Positions 46,131-56,234 are shown, counted from the stretch's first letter. The stretch is DNA of 64,000 bases from Aliikangiella marina (GCF_007004765.1 NZ_VIKR01000006.1:124001-188000); one strand, 5' to 3'. Notes: generated by a model from the sequence alone, not told the origin. Numbers and translations: made by a program.

Positions 46131-46778
46131 ATGACGACGATGAATCGACATACTCTCGGTAGTTTGCAGAGCGTGCATTTAGCACAGGTCGTTGATAATG
46201 CGGATCCTGATGCGAGAAACAAAATAAAAGTTAGGTTGCTCGCAACTGAGATGGAAATTTGGGCGAGTGTTGTTGTTCCTTCTGCCGGCGAGGGGTATGG
46301 ATTTAGTTGCCTACCAAAAATTGAAGAGACGGTCGTAATTGCATTTGTTTCACCAGAACAAGCCTGCGTATTAGGCTCAATTTGGGCAGGCGCTAATTCA
46401 GCGCCGAGTGAAGCTGACCCGCAGGAAGACCACTACTTGATTCAAACTCCCTCAGGCACCGTTTTAGAATTTGATGATCAAGATGGTCCCAAAATTGAAG
46501 TCAAGACGAGCTCTGGATACTCCATAAAAATTACTGAAGGTGAAGGGGGAGAAATCGATATAAAGCGAGGCGGCCAGAATATAAAGTTGACTTCAAGCGA
46601 TGTAAAGATTAGTGGGACAAAGGTGGTTGTTGATGCGAGTACTATTGAAATGAATGCGGCTTCAGTAAACGTAAATGCTAGCATATCCAAATTTAGCGGT
46701 GTGATACAAACAGATACTATTATCGCGACTTCAGTGGTAGGAACAACTTATACGCCTGGTGCGGGAAATATCTGGTAG
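46131..46778 (+). CDS. Spike protein (baseplate assembly protein V / VgrG OB-fold)
   Basis: 215 residues. OB-fold block LGSLQSVHLAQVVDNADPDARNKIKVRLLATEMEIWASVVVPSAGEGYGFSCLPKIEETVVIAFV followed by a beta-helical repeat region (LIQTPSGTVLEFDDQDGPKIEVKTSSGYSIKITEGEGG, ...VDASTIEMNAASVNVNAS) and the end TPGAGNIW: the needle that pierces the target membrane. Two bases from the hub stop, so the pair is translationally coupled. No PAAR-tip gene follows. Confidence 0.9.
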   Translation: MTTMNRHTLGSLQSVHLAQVVDNADPDARNKIKVRLLATEMEIWASVVVPSAGEGYGFSCLPKIEETVVIAFVSPEQACVLGSIWAGANSAPSEADPQEDHYLIQTPSGTVLEFDDQDGPKIEVKTSSGYSIKITEGEGGEIDIKRGGQNIKLTSSDVKISGTKVVVDASTIEMNAASVNVNASISKFSGVIQTDTIIATSVVGTTYTPGAGNIW

Positions 46779-46799
46779 ATAATTAGTAAGGATAGTTTT

Positions 46800-48449
46800 G
46801 TGAATGCAATAGAACATTTTCATGCAGTGACAATCAGAACGCCACACTATGGTGATCAAGCTGGTGCGCAAATTCATCGCTATTTGGTTCCTGAGTTTGT
46901 TCAACAGTTTGAAAACGACCTGAATAAAAATAGGTTAGATTCGGCTGATCTATCGGTATGGCAGGAGAAGGACCGATTTAGTAAACATGATGATAATGTC
47001 GTACTACGTTTGCCTATGCACAAAACATTTTATTTAGTAAGTTGTGAAGTTGCCTGTCAAAGACTCGGCTTACCAGCGCTAGATGAAGAAAAAATCACCT
47101 CTGCGGGTTTTGTGATTCGTAGGCTGTCAAATGGCAGAGAGTTTAGCTGGATGATTGATGAAGATGAAGCGATTGGCTGGGAGGAAACTGCCACCGGATT
47201 TCGTGATCCTGATGTCCACCGTAGAATGTGTCGTGACGGTACGCTTCACCCTAGAGAAGATGTTGCTACCTATACCGGTGAGAAAACACATCCAATGCAT
47301 CCTAAAAAAGCTTTTGATAAGTCGGGTAAACGTCGAACCGTCTTGTATGGATATATTCCCTTAGGTGGTAGCTTTGTACCAAGAAGAGAAAGTGGTGTTT
47401 CATCGTTTGAATCTGATTCGATGAACGAGTTTAAAGCTGCAGCCGCGCAACATCTCAGTTGGCCTTATGGTTTAAAAGATAGCGGAAGCAAACAGTGGAA
47501 AAGTCGCTTTACTCAACCGGTCGAGCAAGGTCAGGCATCGAAAGAGTTCTTTGAATTATTACGTTTATTAATTAACCGTTATCACCTTGGTGAGAGCGAT
47601 ATTGATGAAAATGAGGCGCTCACTGAGTTAGCCAAAAGTATCTACTTTTATTCTCACGATGACTTGATGAAGAGCTCATTTAACGATTACACCAAAGGTA
47701 ATTACGAGAACACTAAAAAGTATAGTTTGTTTGGTTGGATGGAGAGTCATTTTCAATCCGACGATAATGGTATTGTCGCCTGGATGTCCAGACAGGAAAA
47801 ATTGATTGAGGCATTTGGAGAGCTTTCAACTGATTTTGAATTTGAAAAATTGCCTGCAAAAGATAATAAGGGATTACTCAACTTTTCGCTCTATATTACA
47901 GCGAGCGAAGCGAGAGAATTTCGTACGCTGCTAGAGCAACGTGTTATTGCGAATGCGGAAGCTTTAGCACAAGAAGTACCAATTCCCAAGTTCGGCCAAA
48001 CGAAAGAAGATGTTTATCAAATTGTTCCGTTTGTCCGTGCACTCGATGACCATGATAAAGAGCGGATTTATTGGGCTGATAGCACAACAAAAACTCAGTT
48101 TTTTCGCGTTGCCGCGCCATTTGATGCAAAAGCAACTCGGCCTTCTATGATTCAAATGCCTTCATTATCGGATTTAAAAAATGGTATGGCAAAGGGGGCT
48201 AGTATGATTACGCCTCCGGATACTTTTAATTTGCTTAACGCACTGAATTTGAAGAAAGGCGCAAGTGAAGACGTATTACCCGCCGATGAACCCAGTGGGA
48301 TTGGTATACAGTGGATATGCTCATTCAGTCTACCAGTCATTACCTTAGTTGCGATGATTATTTTAATGATCATGATATCGCTGTTAAATATTATTTTCTT
48401 CTGGTTGCCTTGGGTGAAAATATGTTTGCCATTTCCCAAGTTTAAATAA
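46800..48449 (+). CDS. Unknown CIS operon protein with C-terminal membrane segments
   Basis: 549 residues, GTG start. The first about 460 residues are soluble and unrecognised (HYGDQAGAQIHRYLVPEFVQQFE, WMIDEDEAIGWEE, FDKSGKRRTVLYGYIPLGGSFVPRRE). After a polar linker the last about 50 residues are strongly hydrophobic: IQWICSFSLPVITLVAMIILMIMISLLNIIFFWLPWVKI, i.e. one or two closely spaced membrane segments, then a short basic end. I recall comparable 'C-S-F-S-x-P-x-I-T' tails in other CIS loci. Membrane insertion is inferred from hydrophobicity. It is a candidate anchor or cell-envelope partner. Confidence 0.7.
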   Translation: MNAIEHFHAVTIRTPHYGDQAGAQIHRYLVPEFVQQFENDLNKNRLDSADLSVWQEKDRFSKHDDNVVLRLPMHKTFYLVSCEVACQRLGLPALDEEKITSAGFVIRRLSNGREFSWMIDEDEAIGWEETATGFRDPDVHRRMCRDGTLHPREDVATYTGEKTHPMHPKKAFDKSGKRRTVLYGYIPLGGSFVPRRESGVSSFESDSMNEFKAAAAQHLSWPYGLKDSGSKQWKSRFTQPVEQGQASKEFFELLRLLINRYHLGESDIDENEALTELAKSIYFYSHDDLMKSSFNDYTKGNYENTKKYSLFGWMESHFQSDDNGIVAWMSRQEKLIEAFGELSTDFEFEKLPAKDNKGLLNFSLYITASEAREFRTLLEQRVIANAEALAQEVPIPKFGQTKEDVYQIVPFVRALDDHDKERIYWADSTTKTQFFRVAAPFDAKATRPSMIQMPSLSDLKNGMAKGASMITPPDTFNLLNALNLKKGASEDVLPADEPSGIGIQWICSFSLPVITLVAMIILMIMISLLNIIFFWLPWVKICLPFPKFK

Positions 48450-48490
48450 GGTTGATGATAATTTATAGAGTTTGCAGAGAGAGTTAACAA

Positions 48491-48886
48491 TTGACTAATA
48501 CAACACAACCGACAGTTATTAGCTGGCCTCTTGAAGGAATTGACGACGATGGTCGTTGGTCATATGCGAATGATGAAGAGAGTGTTCAACAAGTGATACG
48601 GAATATTTTATTAACGCGGCCAGGAGAACGACTTATGCGCTCGGATTTTGGTGCCGGCTTAATGGACTTTATTCATCAACCGAATAACCAGACGACTCGT
48701 AACTTGATGGCCAATGTCGTCAAGAAATCGATTCAACATTGGGAAACTCGAGTCAATGTTGAAAGTGTTGAGGTGTTACCGGTCCAAGGAAGTTTGACCG
48801 TGGTACAAATTTTGATTCGCTACCAAATGAGATTTACTGGTGCGATTAACCAACTGAACTTAAGCCTGGCGCTCAATCAAGTATAA
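48491..48886 (+). CDS. Baseplate wedge protein gp25-like
   Basis: 131 residues. GPW/gp25 motif visible as ISWPLEGIDDDGRWSYANDEESVQQVIRNILLTRPGERLMRSDFGAGLMDFIHQPN, with LTRPGERLMRPDFG being diagnostic; it nucleates sheath assembly on the baseplate. TTG start after GAGAGAG. Gene order gp25 then baseplate J matches Afp9-Afp11. Length is normal for the family. Confidence 0.93.
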   Translation: MTNTTQPTVISWPLEGIDDDGRWSYANDEESVQQVIRNILLTRPGERLMRSDFGAGLMDFIHQPNNQTTRNLMANVVKKSIQHWETRVNVESVEVLPVQGSLTVVQILIRYQMRFTGAINQLNLSLALNQV

Positions 48887-48944
48887 AACGCTTTAACGGC
48901 TTAATTCTAATTAAACGATTGTAACGAAAAGGGATCTAACGACT

Positions 48945-51104
48945 ATGCCATTACCGATTCCAAATTTGGATGATAGGCGATTCAAAGATTTAGTCGAAGA
49001 CGCCAAAGCAAGACTAATGACCCATGTACCTGAGCTTACTCAGATAGCACCGGGTGACCCGGCACATGCTTTTGTCGATTTATTTGCTTATTTAACAGAG
49101 TCCATTTTATTTAGAGCTAATCTCATTCCAGAAAGACAGCGTCGAGTTGTCTTAAACTTATTACAAATTCCGCTACGAAATGCCGTCGCATCGAGAGGTG
49201 TAGTTTGTATCGACTCCGGAGCACGACGCGCTTCATTACCTTCTTTTATTCCTGACGGCGCTCAGTTAAAAGCGAAAAACATACAATTCACAGGAATTGG
49301 TGAGTTACAACCAACGCCGCTGGTATTAAATGTTTCGATAAAAACCAAAGTGGCTGATGAGACACTGACTGAGATGGGAGTGACTCAGCAGGCTTTACGC
49401 GATCAATACGGCTTAAAGAACTCCGATAAGCCACTTGCTTTTGAACCCAAGTCGTTTGAGTTAGGAAACGAAACACTTGCGCTCACAAATTCGATCGATA
49501 GCCGGTTTTATTTAGCGCTTACTGTTCCCAAAACATTGCGTGTCGCGAGAGATACCGTCAGAGAAAATTTAGCAGGAGAACTAATTAATATCGCTATTGC
49601 GCCGGCGGACGACTTATTAGCGGAAGAAATCGATTCAATGTCTGACCGTGAACTGGTTTGGGAGTTGTTATCGCAAGATGAAGAAGGGAACTTACTCAAC
49701 CTGCCTCTAGACGTCGTTTACGATAGTTCACGCGGAGGCCGTCAAATTGGTGTTGTGCGTCTGAGACTTCCCGACAATGCAGACTTGTTCGATGATTTAG
49801 CCGCAACCGATCCTATGTTCGCAGGACTCGGCAATGCGCCGCCTGAACTCCCTGCGAATATTGGCGAAGGCTTAGTTGCACTTTGGATTCGATTAAGTTG
49901 CCCAGATGAACCGGATCTCTCGCTCGGCTATCTTGGCATTAACGGGTTGGAGGTCAAAGGATGCGGACAAAAAAATAATGTGGTCATTGGAGTGGGTTCC
50001 GGTAATCCTGACCAAGTTGTTAATTTGCCTGATCAGCGAATCGATAAAGAGTCACTCGTGCTTCAAGTAGAAGAGGATAACGCTTGGGTAACTTGGCAGC
50101 AAGTTGACGTTTTAGTCGGCTTAGGCGGTGAAGCAAAGGTCTATCGGCTAGATGCAAATCAAGGTGTGGTGTATTTCGGTGATGGCCTTGAAGGCGGTAA
50201 AAGACCTGCGAAAGGTAAACGCATTCGAATTGGCACCTATTTATATGGTGGTGGGGTAGAAACTAATCTACCGATAGACTCAATCAAAGAAATTTCTAAT
50301 GGTAGTCAATTAACGGTAAGACATGAGTGGCCATGTAAAGGTGGCATCGATGCAGAGTCAGTCGAACAAGCGGAAAAGCGGATACCTGAATACCTCACTC
50401 ATCGAAATCGCGCGGTTACTAAAGAAGACTTCCAATTACTCTGTATGAGCAACCCAGTAACCCCGGTGGCACTCGCCGAAGTGATAGAGGGGTTTGTACC
50501 GGGAGCGACAATCCAAGCCGCCAGACAAAACGTTCCGGGTGCCGTGTCTGTTTTTGTTTTACCGCCTAAGTATCCAGCCTTGAGGCAAACTCCTAAAGCA
50601 ACTCGAGGGCTCCTTATAAATATCTATGAATATTTAAGTCAAAGAACCTTGGTTGGTACTGAGTTGTATGTGCTCAGTCCTGAATTTGTGCCAATGGCCA
50701 CGGGGGTCATGATTGATGTCTTGGAGAGTTCGAGAGAACAAGAAATTAAACAGGCGGTACAAAACGCACTTGTACAATATTTGTGGCCTGTTTCACCAGG
50801 CGGAGTCAACAGCCAAGGCTGGGGAATGGGGGTTACGGTTGCTGCTAATGAGCTGATGACTGTTGTTTCTCGCGTCGATGGCGTTAGGGCAGTTAATGGT
50901 TTTAGTTTATTTATCAATTCAGAGGACAGTTGGACTCGCCTGCCTGAAGATGGAGAGATTATTTTGCAGCTTTATCAATTGCCCGAATTACTTGGTGTAA
51001 GCGTTGGTATTGGCGATGGTGAACCGGCATTTCCTTCAGGTATTGAGCCTGAGACTGATTCCAGTCGTTTGATTCCGGCACCGGTTATTCCGGAGGTTTG
51101 TTAG
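48945..51104 (+). CDS. Baseplate J-like wedge protein (Afp11-like)
   Basis: 719 residues. Starts MPLPIPNLDDRRFKDLVEDAKARL with DLFAYLTESILFRANLIPERQRRVVLNLLQIPLR, as in T4 gp6/baseplate J. C-terminal wedge blocks AVQNALVQYLWPVSPGG and GWGMGVTVAANELMTVVSRVDGVRAV are intact. A large insertion between carries a beta-rich subdomain around residues 290-450 (GKRIRIGTYLYGGGVETNLP). It forms the arms of the baseplate ring with the next protein, whose GTG start overlaps its stop. Confidence 0.9.
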   Translation: MPLPIPNLDDRRFKDLVEDAKARLMTHVPELTQIAPGDPAHAFVDLFAYLTESILFRANLIPERQRRVVLNLLQIPLRNAVASRGVVCIDSGARRASLPSFIPDGAQLKAKNIQFTGIGELQPTPLVLNVSIKTKVADETLTEMGVTQQALRDQYGLKNSDKPLAFEPKSFELGNETLALTNSIDSRFYLALTVPKTLRVARDTVRENLAGELINIAIAPADDLLAEEIDSMSDRELVWELLSQDEEGNLLNLPLDVVYDSSRGGRQIGVVRLRLPDNADLFDDLAATDPMFAGLGNAPPELPANIGEGLVALWIRLSCPDEPDLSLGYLGINGLEVKGCGQKNNVVIGVGSGNPDQVVNLPDQRIDKESLVLQVEEDNAWVTWQQVDVLVGLGGEAKVYRLDANQGVVYFGDGLEGGKRPAKGKRIRIGTYLYGGGVETNLPIDSIKEISNGSQLTVRHEWPCKGGIDAESVEQAEKRIPEYLTHRNRAVTKEDFQLLCMSNPVTPVALAEVIEGFVPGATIQAARQNVPGAVSVFVLPPKYPALRQTPKATRGLLINIYEYLSQRTLVGTELYVLSPEFVPMATGVMIDVLESSREQEIKQAVQNALVQYLWPVSPGGVNSQGWGMGVTVAANELMTVVSRVDGVRAVNGFSLFINSEDSWTRLPEDGEIILQLYQLPELLGVSVGIGDGEPAFPSGIEPETDSSRLIPAPVIPEVC

Positions 51105-53458
51105 TGGACGCCAATCAGCAATCTTATTTTTTGATTCGCGAAGCGGAAGAATTTTCAAACCGTTCTTCACGTATGGTTTGGGACGCCGAGCGAAAAGCAT
51201 TGGTGCTTGCTCAAAATCAAGATATTAAAATTTCGAGAATTAGCGCCATAGACGCCGTGCTCGCTTGGGAAAATTCGACACCATTAGCCATTGATGAGTT
51301 TTATCAACAAGCGCGACTCTCTTCCGATGGAAGCTACATCGAATATAATTCTGGTCGGGGGTTTCAACCTTTGATGGATGGAAATCTTCGTTTAGTCGAC
51401 GCGCCTTACGGAAATTTTACCGATATCGCCGTGGGTGGAGATGGTCGCCTTGTCGCAGGCTATTCGAATGATAGTGATCAGCATGGCTTACTAGTTTTCC
51501 AATTAGCGAAACGATGGCAGGCTGCGGTTGCGCTAGTCGAAAAACCGATTCGTGTCGCAATTGATCAGGAGAACAGAGTTTGGGCGGTGAGTGAAGCGAA
51601 CTTATTTTGCTGTGAGGGTGAACCAATTCCTCATGCTTACCAGCCTCAGGCTACTAGGTTTGAGCCGGTTGAAATAAACCCAAACCCCTTGCGTTTGATC
51701 TATCAGAAACCATTAGACGGAACTGACATACCGCTTGCGCTAAATATCGATGATCAACAGCTCGGGATATTAGTTCGCCATGGTGATGATACACAATCCA
51801 TTTTACTGGAGAATTTTAATCAACCCAGTGAAGATTTTGAGCGTTATTTAATTCAGTCAGAATATGGCTTAATGACTGATTTTGCATTTTTAACCCATTC
51901 TAAAATCGCCGGTTTAGTTCCAAGAGATCCGACAGATACTGAATATCGTCAGCGTGATTGTTTAATCGTCGCTTTAATTAGTGAAGCCAACGGTGAAAAT
52001 AGCGGTGTCGTGCTGAGAGAGCGTTACCCAATGTTATCGCAATTTTCGGCGCGATTTGTTCGTTCCGCTGATGGCATTAATCGATATCAGGCTGAGGTCT
52101 CGATTGATTCTGAACAGGCGTTGGCCGGTTATCAAGTTTATCCTCGTCAAGTACTCGCTTTGCCAAGACCTAAATATATAACCGCAGCGATGGCGAGTTT
52201 GAGCGAACAGCTAGACTCGTCACAACCTGATACAGTATGGCATCGTGTTTATCTAGAAGGTTGTATTCCAAGTGGTTGTAAAGTTACTCTGTACGTTAAA
52301 GCCTACAATAGCCCCGAAGAAAAGACGACGAGCAGATACATCGAACAACCTGATTGGATTTGGTGTAACCACCGCTCTGAACAGGCATTTGGTCAAGGTC
52401 TTGTATCCGCTAAGCCAAACTCGAGTGGTTTATTTGAAGTTTTATTGCAAAGAGATTCAGGACCGGTAAGACGGATTACGGGACGATACTTGCAAATCCG
52501 ATTAAAGCTTGAGAGTAATGGCAAGTCTACGCCAGAAATCCATGCCCTGAAAGTTTATTATCCTCGGCACTCATATCAAGAGGCTTATCTACCACAACAC
52601 TTTCATCAAGAGAATAGTGTCGACAAATCGCTCGATCATTTAAATGCGAACGGAGCCGATGTTCGTGAGAGACTTTTAGCGGCTTTTGAAGGCGTGCTTA
52701 CGCCCATTGAAAACCAAATTGTTGCGGCAGAAACAATAATTAATCCGCAAAACACACCGTTGAATAATCTTTACTGGTTAGCAGAGCTTTTTGGTCAACG
52801 AATTCAATCTCATTGGCCTGAAGATAGGCAAAGAAGCTGGATAGAAAATGCAGGGAGTATTCAGAAGTTTCGTGGAACATTATGTGGGTTAAATCAAGCA
52901 CTTGATATTGCGACTAGCGGTGGTGTTTCAAAAGGGCAAATCGTCGTTGTTGAAAATTATTTATTACGAAGGACGATGTCAACGATTTTAGGTCTTGATA
53001 TGGATGATAAACAACATCCTTTAACACTCGGAACAGGTGAAAGCGGCAACAGCATTGTTGGTGACAGTTTGTTTTTATCAGATGAACATTCAAGAGAGTT
53101 TATGGCTTTGTTTGCAGAAGAATTAGGCGATGATTCTGACCAGAAAACTGTTGATAAATTTTTTGATAAATACGCGCACCGGCTTTCAATTCTTGTCCAT
53201 GGTGATGCGCAAGCTCAGGTACAGGTTGTCAAAGAAGTATTAACAACACAGGTGCCAGCACATCTTGAATGGAAGATTATCGAAACTGATACACCTTTTG
53301 TACTTGGCCTAGCACCGCTATTGGGTATTGATACTTACTTAGAAAATGAAGTGAAAGGTCGCCCTGTTATTTTAAATGATATCTATTTAGGTAAAGAAGG
53401 ATTACTTACAAACCCTGCGGCATTTTCTCCGCAGGATATTAACGCCCGTGTTAATTAA
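51104..53458 (+). CDS. Baseplate wedge / tail protein I-like (Afp12-like)
   Basis: 784 residues from GTG 51104 (spaced 7 bp from GGAGG; the in-frame TTG at 51098 is too close). The N-terminal part (DAPYGNFTDIAVGGDGRLVAGY... PIRVAIDQENRVWAVSE) has beta-propeller-like repeats; the C-terminal part (LLAAFEGVLTPIENQIVAAETIINPQNTPLNNLYWLAELFGQRIQSHWPEDRQRSWIENAG and FRGTLCGLNQAL) is the phage tail protein domain of CIS loci. Function: completes the wedge and links it to appendages. Confidence 0.85.
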   Translation: MDANQQSYFLIREAEEFSNRSSRMVWDAERKALVLAQNQDIKISRISAIDAVLAWENSTPLAIDEFYQQARLSSDGSYIEYNSGRGFQPLMDGNLRLVDAPYGNFTDIAVGGDGRLVAGYSNDSDQHGLLVFQLAKRWQAAVALVEKPIRVAIDQENRVWAVSEANLFCCEGEPIPHAYQPQATRFEPVEINPNPLRLIYQKPLDGTDIPLALNIDDQQLGILVRHGDDTQSILLENFNQPSEDFERYLIQSEYGLMTDFAFLTHSKIAGLVPRDPTDTEYRQRDCLIVALISEANGENSGVVLRERYPMLSQFSARFVRSADGINRYQAEVSIDSEQALAGYQVYPRQVLALPRPKYITAAMASLSEQLDSSQPDTVWHRVYLEGCIPSGCKVTLYVKAYNSPEEKTTSRYIEQPDWIWCNHRSEQAFGQGLVSAKPNSSGLFEVLLQRDSGPVRRITGRYLQIRLKLESNGKSTPEIHALKVYYPRHSYQEAYLPQHFHQENSVDKSLDHLNANGADVRERLLAAFEGVLTPIENQIVAAETIINPQNTPLNNLYWLAELFGQRIQSHWPEDRQRSWIENAGSIQKFRGTLCGLNQALDIATSGGVSKGQIVVVENYLLRRTMSTILGLDMDDKQHPLTLGTGESGNSIVGDSLFLSDEHSREFMALFAEELGDDSDQKTVDKFFDKYAHRLSILVHGDAQAQVQVVKEVLTTQVPAHLEWKIIETDTPFVLGLAPLLGIDTYLENEVKGRPVILNDIYLGKEGLLTNPAAFSPQDINARVN

Positions 53459-53484
53459 CATGAGGATAATAATGAGGATCAAAC

Positions 53485-54417
53485 ATGAGTGAATCAGCTG
53501 AAGAAATTAACACACTAGAACAGGATGTTGATTTGGCCGTTCATTTAAAACGCGTTGCCTATCATGCAGGTATGATGTTGGGAATTGATGCAACTAAAGA
53601 TGAGCAAGCTTATCACCGACGTCGAGTCAATCGACTCAATTATTGGATACAAGGGTATGGCACTTTACTCGGGATGGTGGTAACCGTCTCACCAGAATCA
53701 TCCAGTGAGTCCGATCCGATTTTAACTCGGCTTATTGTTAGCCCAGGTGTTGGTATTGATGCGTTAGGTAGGGAAGTTTTAATCAACGAGGACTACTGCA
53801 TTGACCTCGGTGAGTGGCTGCGTGCACAGTCGGAGACTGATCTCCGTGAAGGCTATGATGAAGTCGAAAATCGGCTATGGCTTAAAGTCGTCGTTAGATA
53901 TCAAGATTGTGATGTCGCCAAACAACCGATAGTCGGTCGTAAGCTTAATTTGAGTACAGATGCTGTGCAGTCGAGTCGAAAAGCAGATAGCGTATTTTTA
54001 ACTATAGTGCCTGAAATTCCCCCAGAAAATGAAACAAGGTACAAGCCTTGGTCATCACACGATCCAATTGATGATGAAACGCCCGACGGTCTCAACCTTA
54101 CCGAAGAGAACTACTTAACTGCAGTTGAAGGTGCTAATGAAGAAGCGTTCCGATTATTACAATTGCACTCGAGAATGTTATTCGCGTTACAGAATAATGC
54201 GGTAAACCCGCCGATACAAATCGATCAAATAGCCGATAGTGGTTTTATTTTACTAGCGAGATTTGCTATTGAAATTAGTGACTTAAATATTATTTTAGAT
54301 GCCCAAGAAGGAGAGGCCGTAGTTAATCCGAACGATATTTATGTTAACAACTTAGTCAGGCCCTTTATCACTACCTCAAGTCAACTCGACTACTTATCAC
54401 GGACTAGCGGCGAATAG
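53485..54417 (+). CDS. CIS accessory protein with shared N-terminal module (copy 1)
   Basis: 310 residues, no known family. The N-terminal module (about 15-100) reads HLKRVAYHAGMMLGIDATKDEQAYHRRRVNRLNYWIQGYGTLLGMVV, then IVSPGVGIDALGREVLI. The same order (marker residues near the start, Q-x-Y-x2-R-R, G-x-G-x2-x-G, then V/I-SPG-V/I-x-I-x2-x-G) is found in the next two proteins. The remainder is acidic and beta/loop-rich. It has GAGGATCAAAC before its ATG. Probably a baseplate or particle-surface component located outboard of Afp12; not shown to be a fibre. Confidence 0.6.
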   Translation: MSESAEEINTLEQDVDLAVHLKRVAYHAGMMLGIDATKDEQAYHRRRVNRLNYWIQGYGTLLGMVVTVSPESSSESDPILTRLIVSPGVGIDALGREVLINEDYCIDLGEWLRAQSETDLREGYDEVENRLWLKVVVRYQDCDVAKQPIVGRKLNLSTDAVQSSRKADSVFLTIVPEIPPENETRYKPWSSHDPIDDETPDGLNLTEENYLTAVEGANEEAFRLLQLHSRMLFALQNNAVNPPIQIDQIADSGFILLARFAIEISDLNIILDAQEGEAVVNPNDIYVNNLVRPFITTSSQLDYLSRTSGE

Positions 54418-54435
54418 CCAGGAGAGGAGAAAACT

Positions 54436-56151
54436 ATGTCTTCGAACATTACCGAACGATTTGGGTTTCAACCCGCAGGTAAGCAAATCGCTTCTCGCAA
54501 AGGCTTACAGAGAGTTGCCGATGTTGACCCTCGATTAACTCGTTCACATTATTTTGACAATCGATTATTGACCGAGAAAGATCTCAATCGCGATCAACTT
54601 TATTTAGATAACCGCTTAAGAGAGGTCGGCAAAGCGCTCGGTTACGGTGTATTAAATGGACTCGAAACAGCGTTTGACTCGCTAGATGGAACAATTCAAG
54701 TTTCTCCCGGTGTGGCGATTTCTGAAGCCGGTAGAGTTTTAGAGTTAACTAAGTCACTGAGTTTAGACTTGGGCGATAGAGCTAGTCTTACTGGACTCAA
54801 TCATGGTGGTGCGAGGCGATTGAAGCGCGGATTATATGCGATTGTTGTTGAGTACTCTGAACAAGCGACTGACATAGCGGAAGTATTTCCAACTGATTTG
54901 GGTGAAACTCGAGGCTTTAATTATGACTTAGTGACAGAGGGGGTTCAGTTGTCTATTAGTCGGCTGCCCATTCCGTTTGCGCGTCAAAATAGTTTACAAA
55001 TAAGAGCTAATCTAGCCGCTCGATTTTTCGGCGACTCTGGGTTGACTGGAATCATCCCTGATGATTCAGTAGCGCTTGGCGTTATTGCAATCGCAAATGA
55101 CAGAATTCAATGGTTGGACTCAACTTTATTAAGGCAACCGTTACGTGCATCGGCTCAACCAGGTGATGCACAAATGGATCTTTACGAACAATACCAGAAT
55201 CTATTTGACGACGTAATTGCCTATCGACAAAGCGGCTCTTTATCAACGGATTTTCCAGCGAGTGAATATTTTCGATTACTTCCTCCGGTGGGCAGCCTAC
55301 CTAAATCTGCACTTGACCCAGTAACCGGGCGTCAAAGTTACTTTCCAGAAAATTATACGGTTTCGATTTCGCCGGTACGTAAGTCGGAACTTAATCTGAT
55401 TTTGCAAGAATCTATGGTGCTGCCACCACTCGATTTAGCTTTAGATGAACCGCAGGATATTGTCGTACTAGCGCCTTTGAATAATCAAGATTATGGACAT
55501 CTGGCGCAAAGACTAGAACGGCCACTCAATGTTGATAATCGAAAGTTACCGCATCTTGATTTGTTACGTTTGAGACTTTATCCGAGACGTCCAGTGCACG
55601 AGTTAAACACCGATGAAAGTGCTTGGCAGGCGATCTGGGATATTGTTGAAGAGGATGATTTAATCTTTGTACGCAGGCCGCAAAGAACCGCCGAAACCAG
55701 GGTGAGCGGAATTGTATTAGCCCAAGGTTTCTCTTTGCCCAGTACGATACCTGAGGAACCCGTTGCGAGTCCTGCGGATCAAGGCTTTTTACAAACGGAA
55801 GATTCGGTATTCTTAAATCGAGTCAATTTTGAATTATTAACTCGTATTCGTGGTGGAGCGTCAGAGGAAAGCGACCCTGCTGTTGACGATTTGCTCAATG
55901 AATTCTCTGAACAGTCACAAGTCATTCAACATGCGATGCAAATTTTATTGAGAGTCGAAAGGCAGTATGACCCATTGATTTGGCGAACAATTCTAGCCGT
56001 TGCGCGAAATGAACAAACCAATGATTTTTATGAGCAATTAACTGAAGGCCAACAAAATGATCAATCAACAAGAGAAGTAATTGTTGAGATAGGGGCTAGT
56101 TTTGGATTGGAGCCTGAGCTGGTTTCTGCTTGGTCTGATTTTGAAGAATAA
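54436..56151 (+). CDS. CIS accessory protein with shared N-terminal module (copy 2)
   Basis: 571 residues. N-terminal module (about 30-110): RSHYFDNRLLTEKDLNRDQLYLDNRLREVGKALGYGVLNGLE and IQVSPGVAISEAGRVLEL. The central part is a further soluble domain with LRLRLYPRRPVHELNTDESAWQAIWDIVEEDDLIFVRRP. The C-terminal about 100 residues are helical (SEQSQVIQHAMQILLRVERQYDPLIWRTILAV). No homology recognised outside CIS loci. 18 bp after copy 1, with GGAGAGGAG as ribosome site. Confidence 0.6.
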   Translation: MSSNITERFGFQPAGKQIASRKGLQRVADVDPRLTRSHYFDNRLLTEKDLNRDQLYLDNRLREVGKALGYGVLNGLETAFDSLDGTIQVSPGVAISEAGRVLELTKSLSLDLGDRASLTGLNHGGARRLKRGLYAIVVEYSEQATDIAEVFPTDLGETRGFNYDLVTEGVQLSISRLPIPFARQNSLQIRANLAARFFGDSGLTGIIPDDSVALGVIAIANDRIQWLDSTLLRQPLRASAQPGDAQMDLYEQYQNLFDDVIAYRQSGSLSTDFPASEYFRLLPPVGSLPKSALDPVTGRQSYFPENYTVSISPVRKSELNLILQESMVLPPLDLALDEPQDIVVLAPLNNQDYGHLAQRLERPLNVDNRKLPHLDLLRLRLYPRRPVHELNTDESAWQAIWDIVEEDDLIFVRRPQRTAETRVSGIVLAQGFSLPSTIPEEPVASPADQGFLQTEDSVFLNRVNFELLTRIRGGASEESDPAVDDLLNEFSEQSQVIQHAMQILLRVERQYDPLIWRTILAVARNEQTNDFYEQLTEGQQNDQSTREVIVEIGASFGLEPELVSAWSDFEE

Positions 56152-56234
56152 AAATTTGATTATCATTTTTAGCAATTAGATCTTTCGAAGTATAAAGCAG
56201 TCGTAGTAGGGATTTATTGCATGAAGGAAATAAT

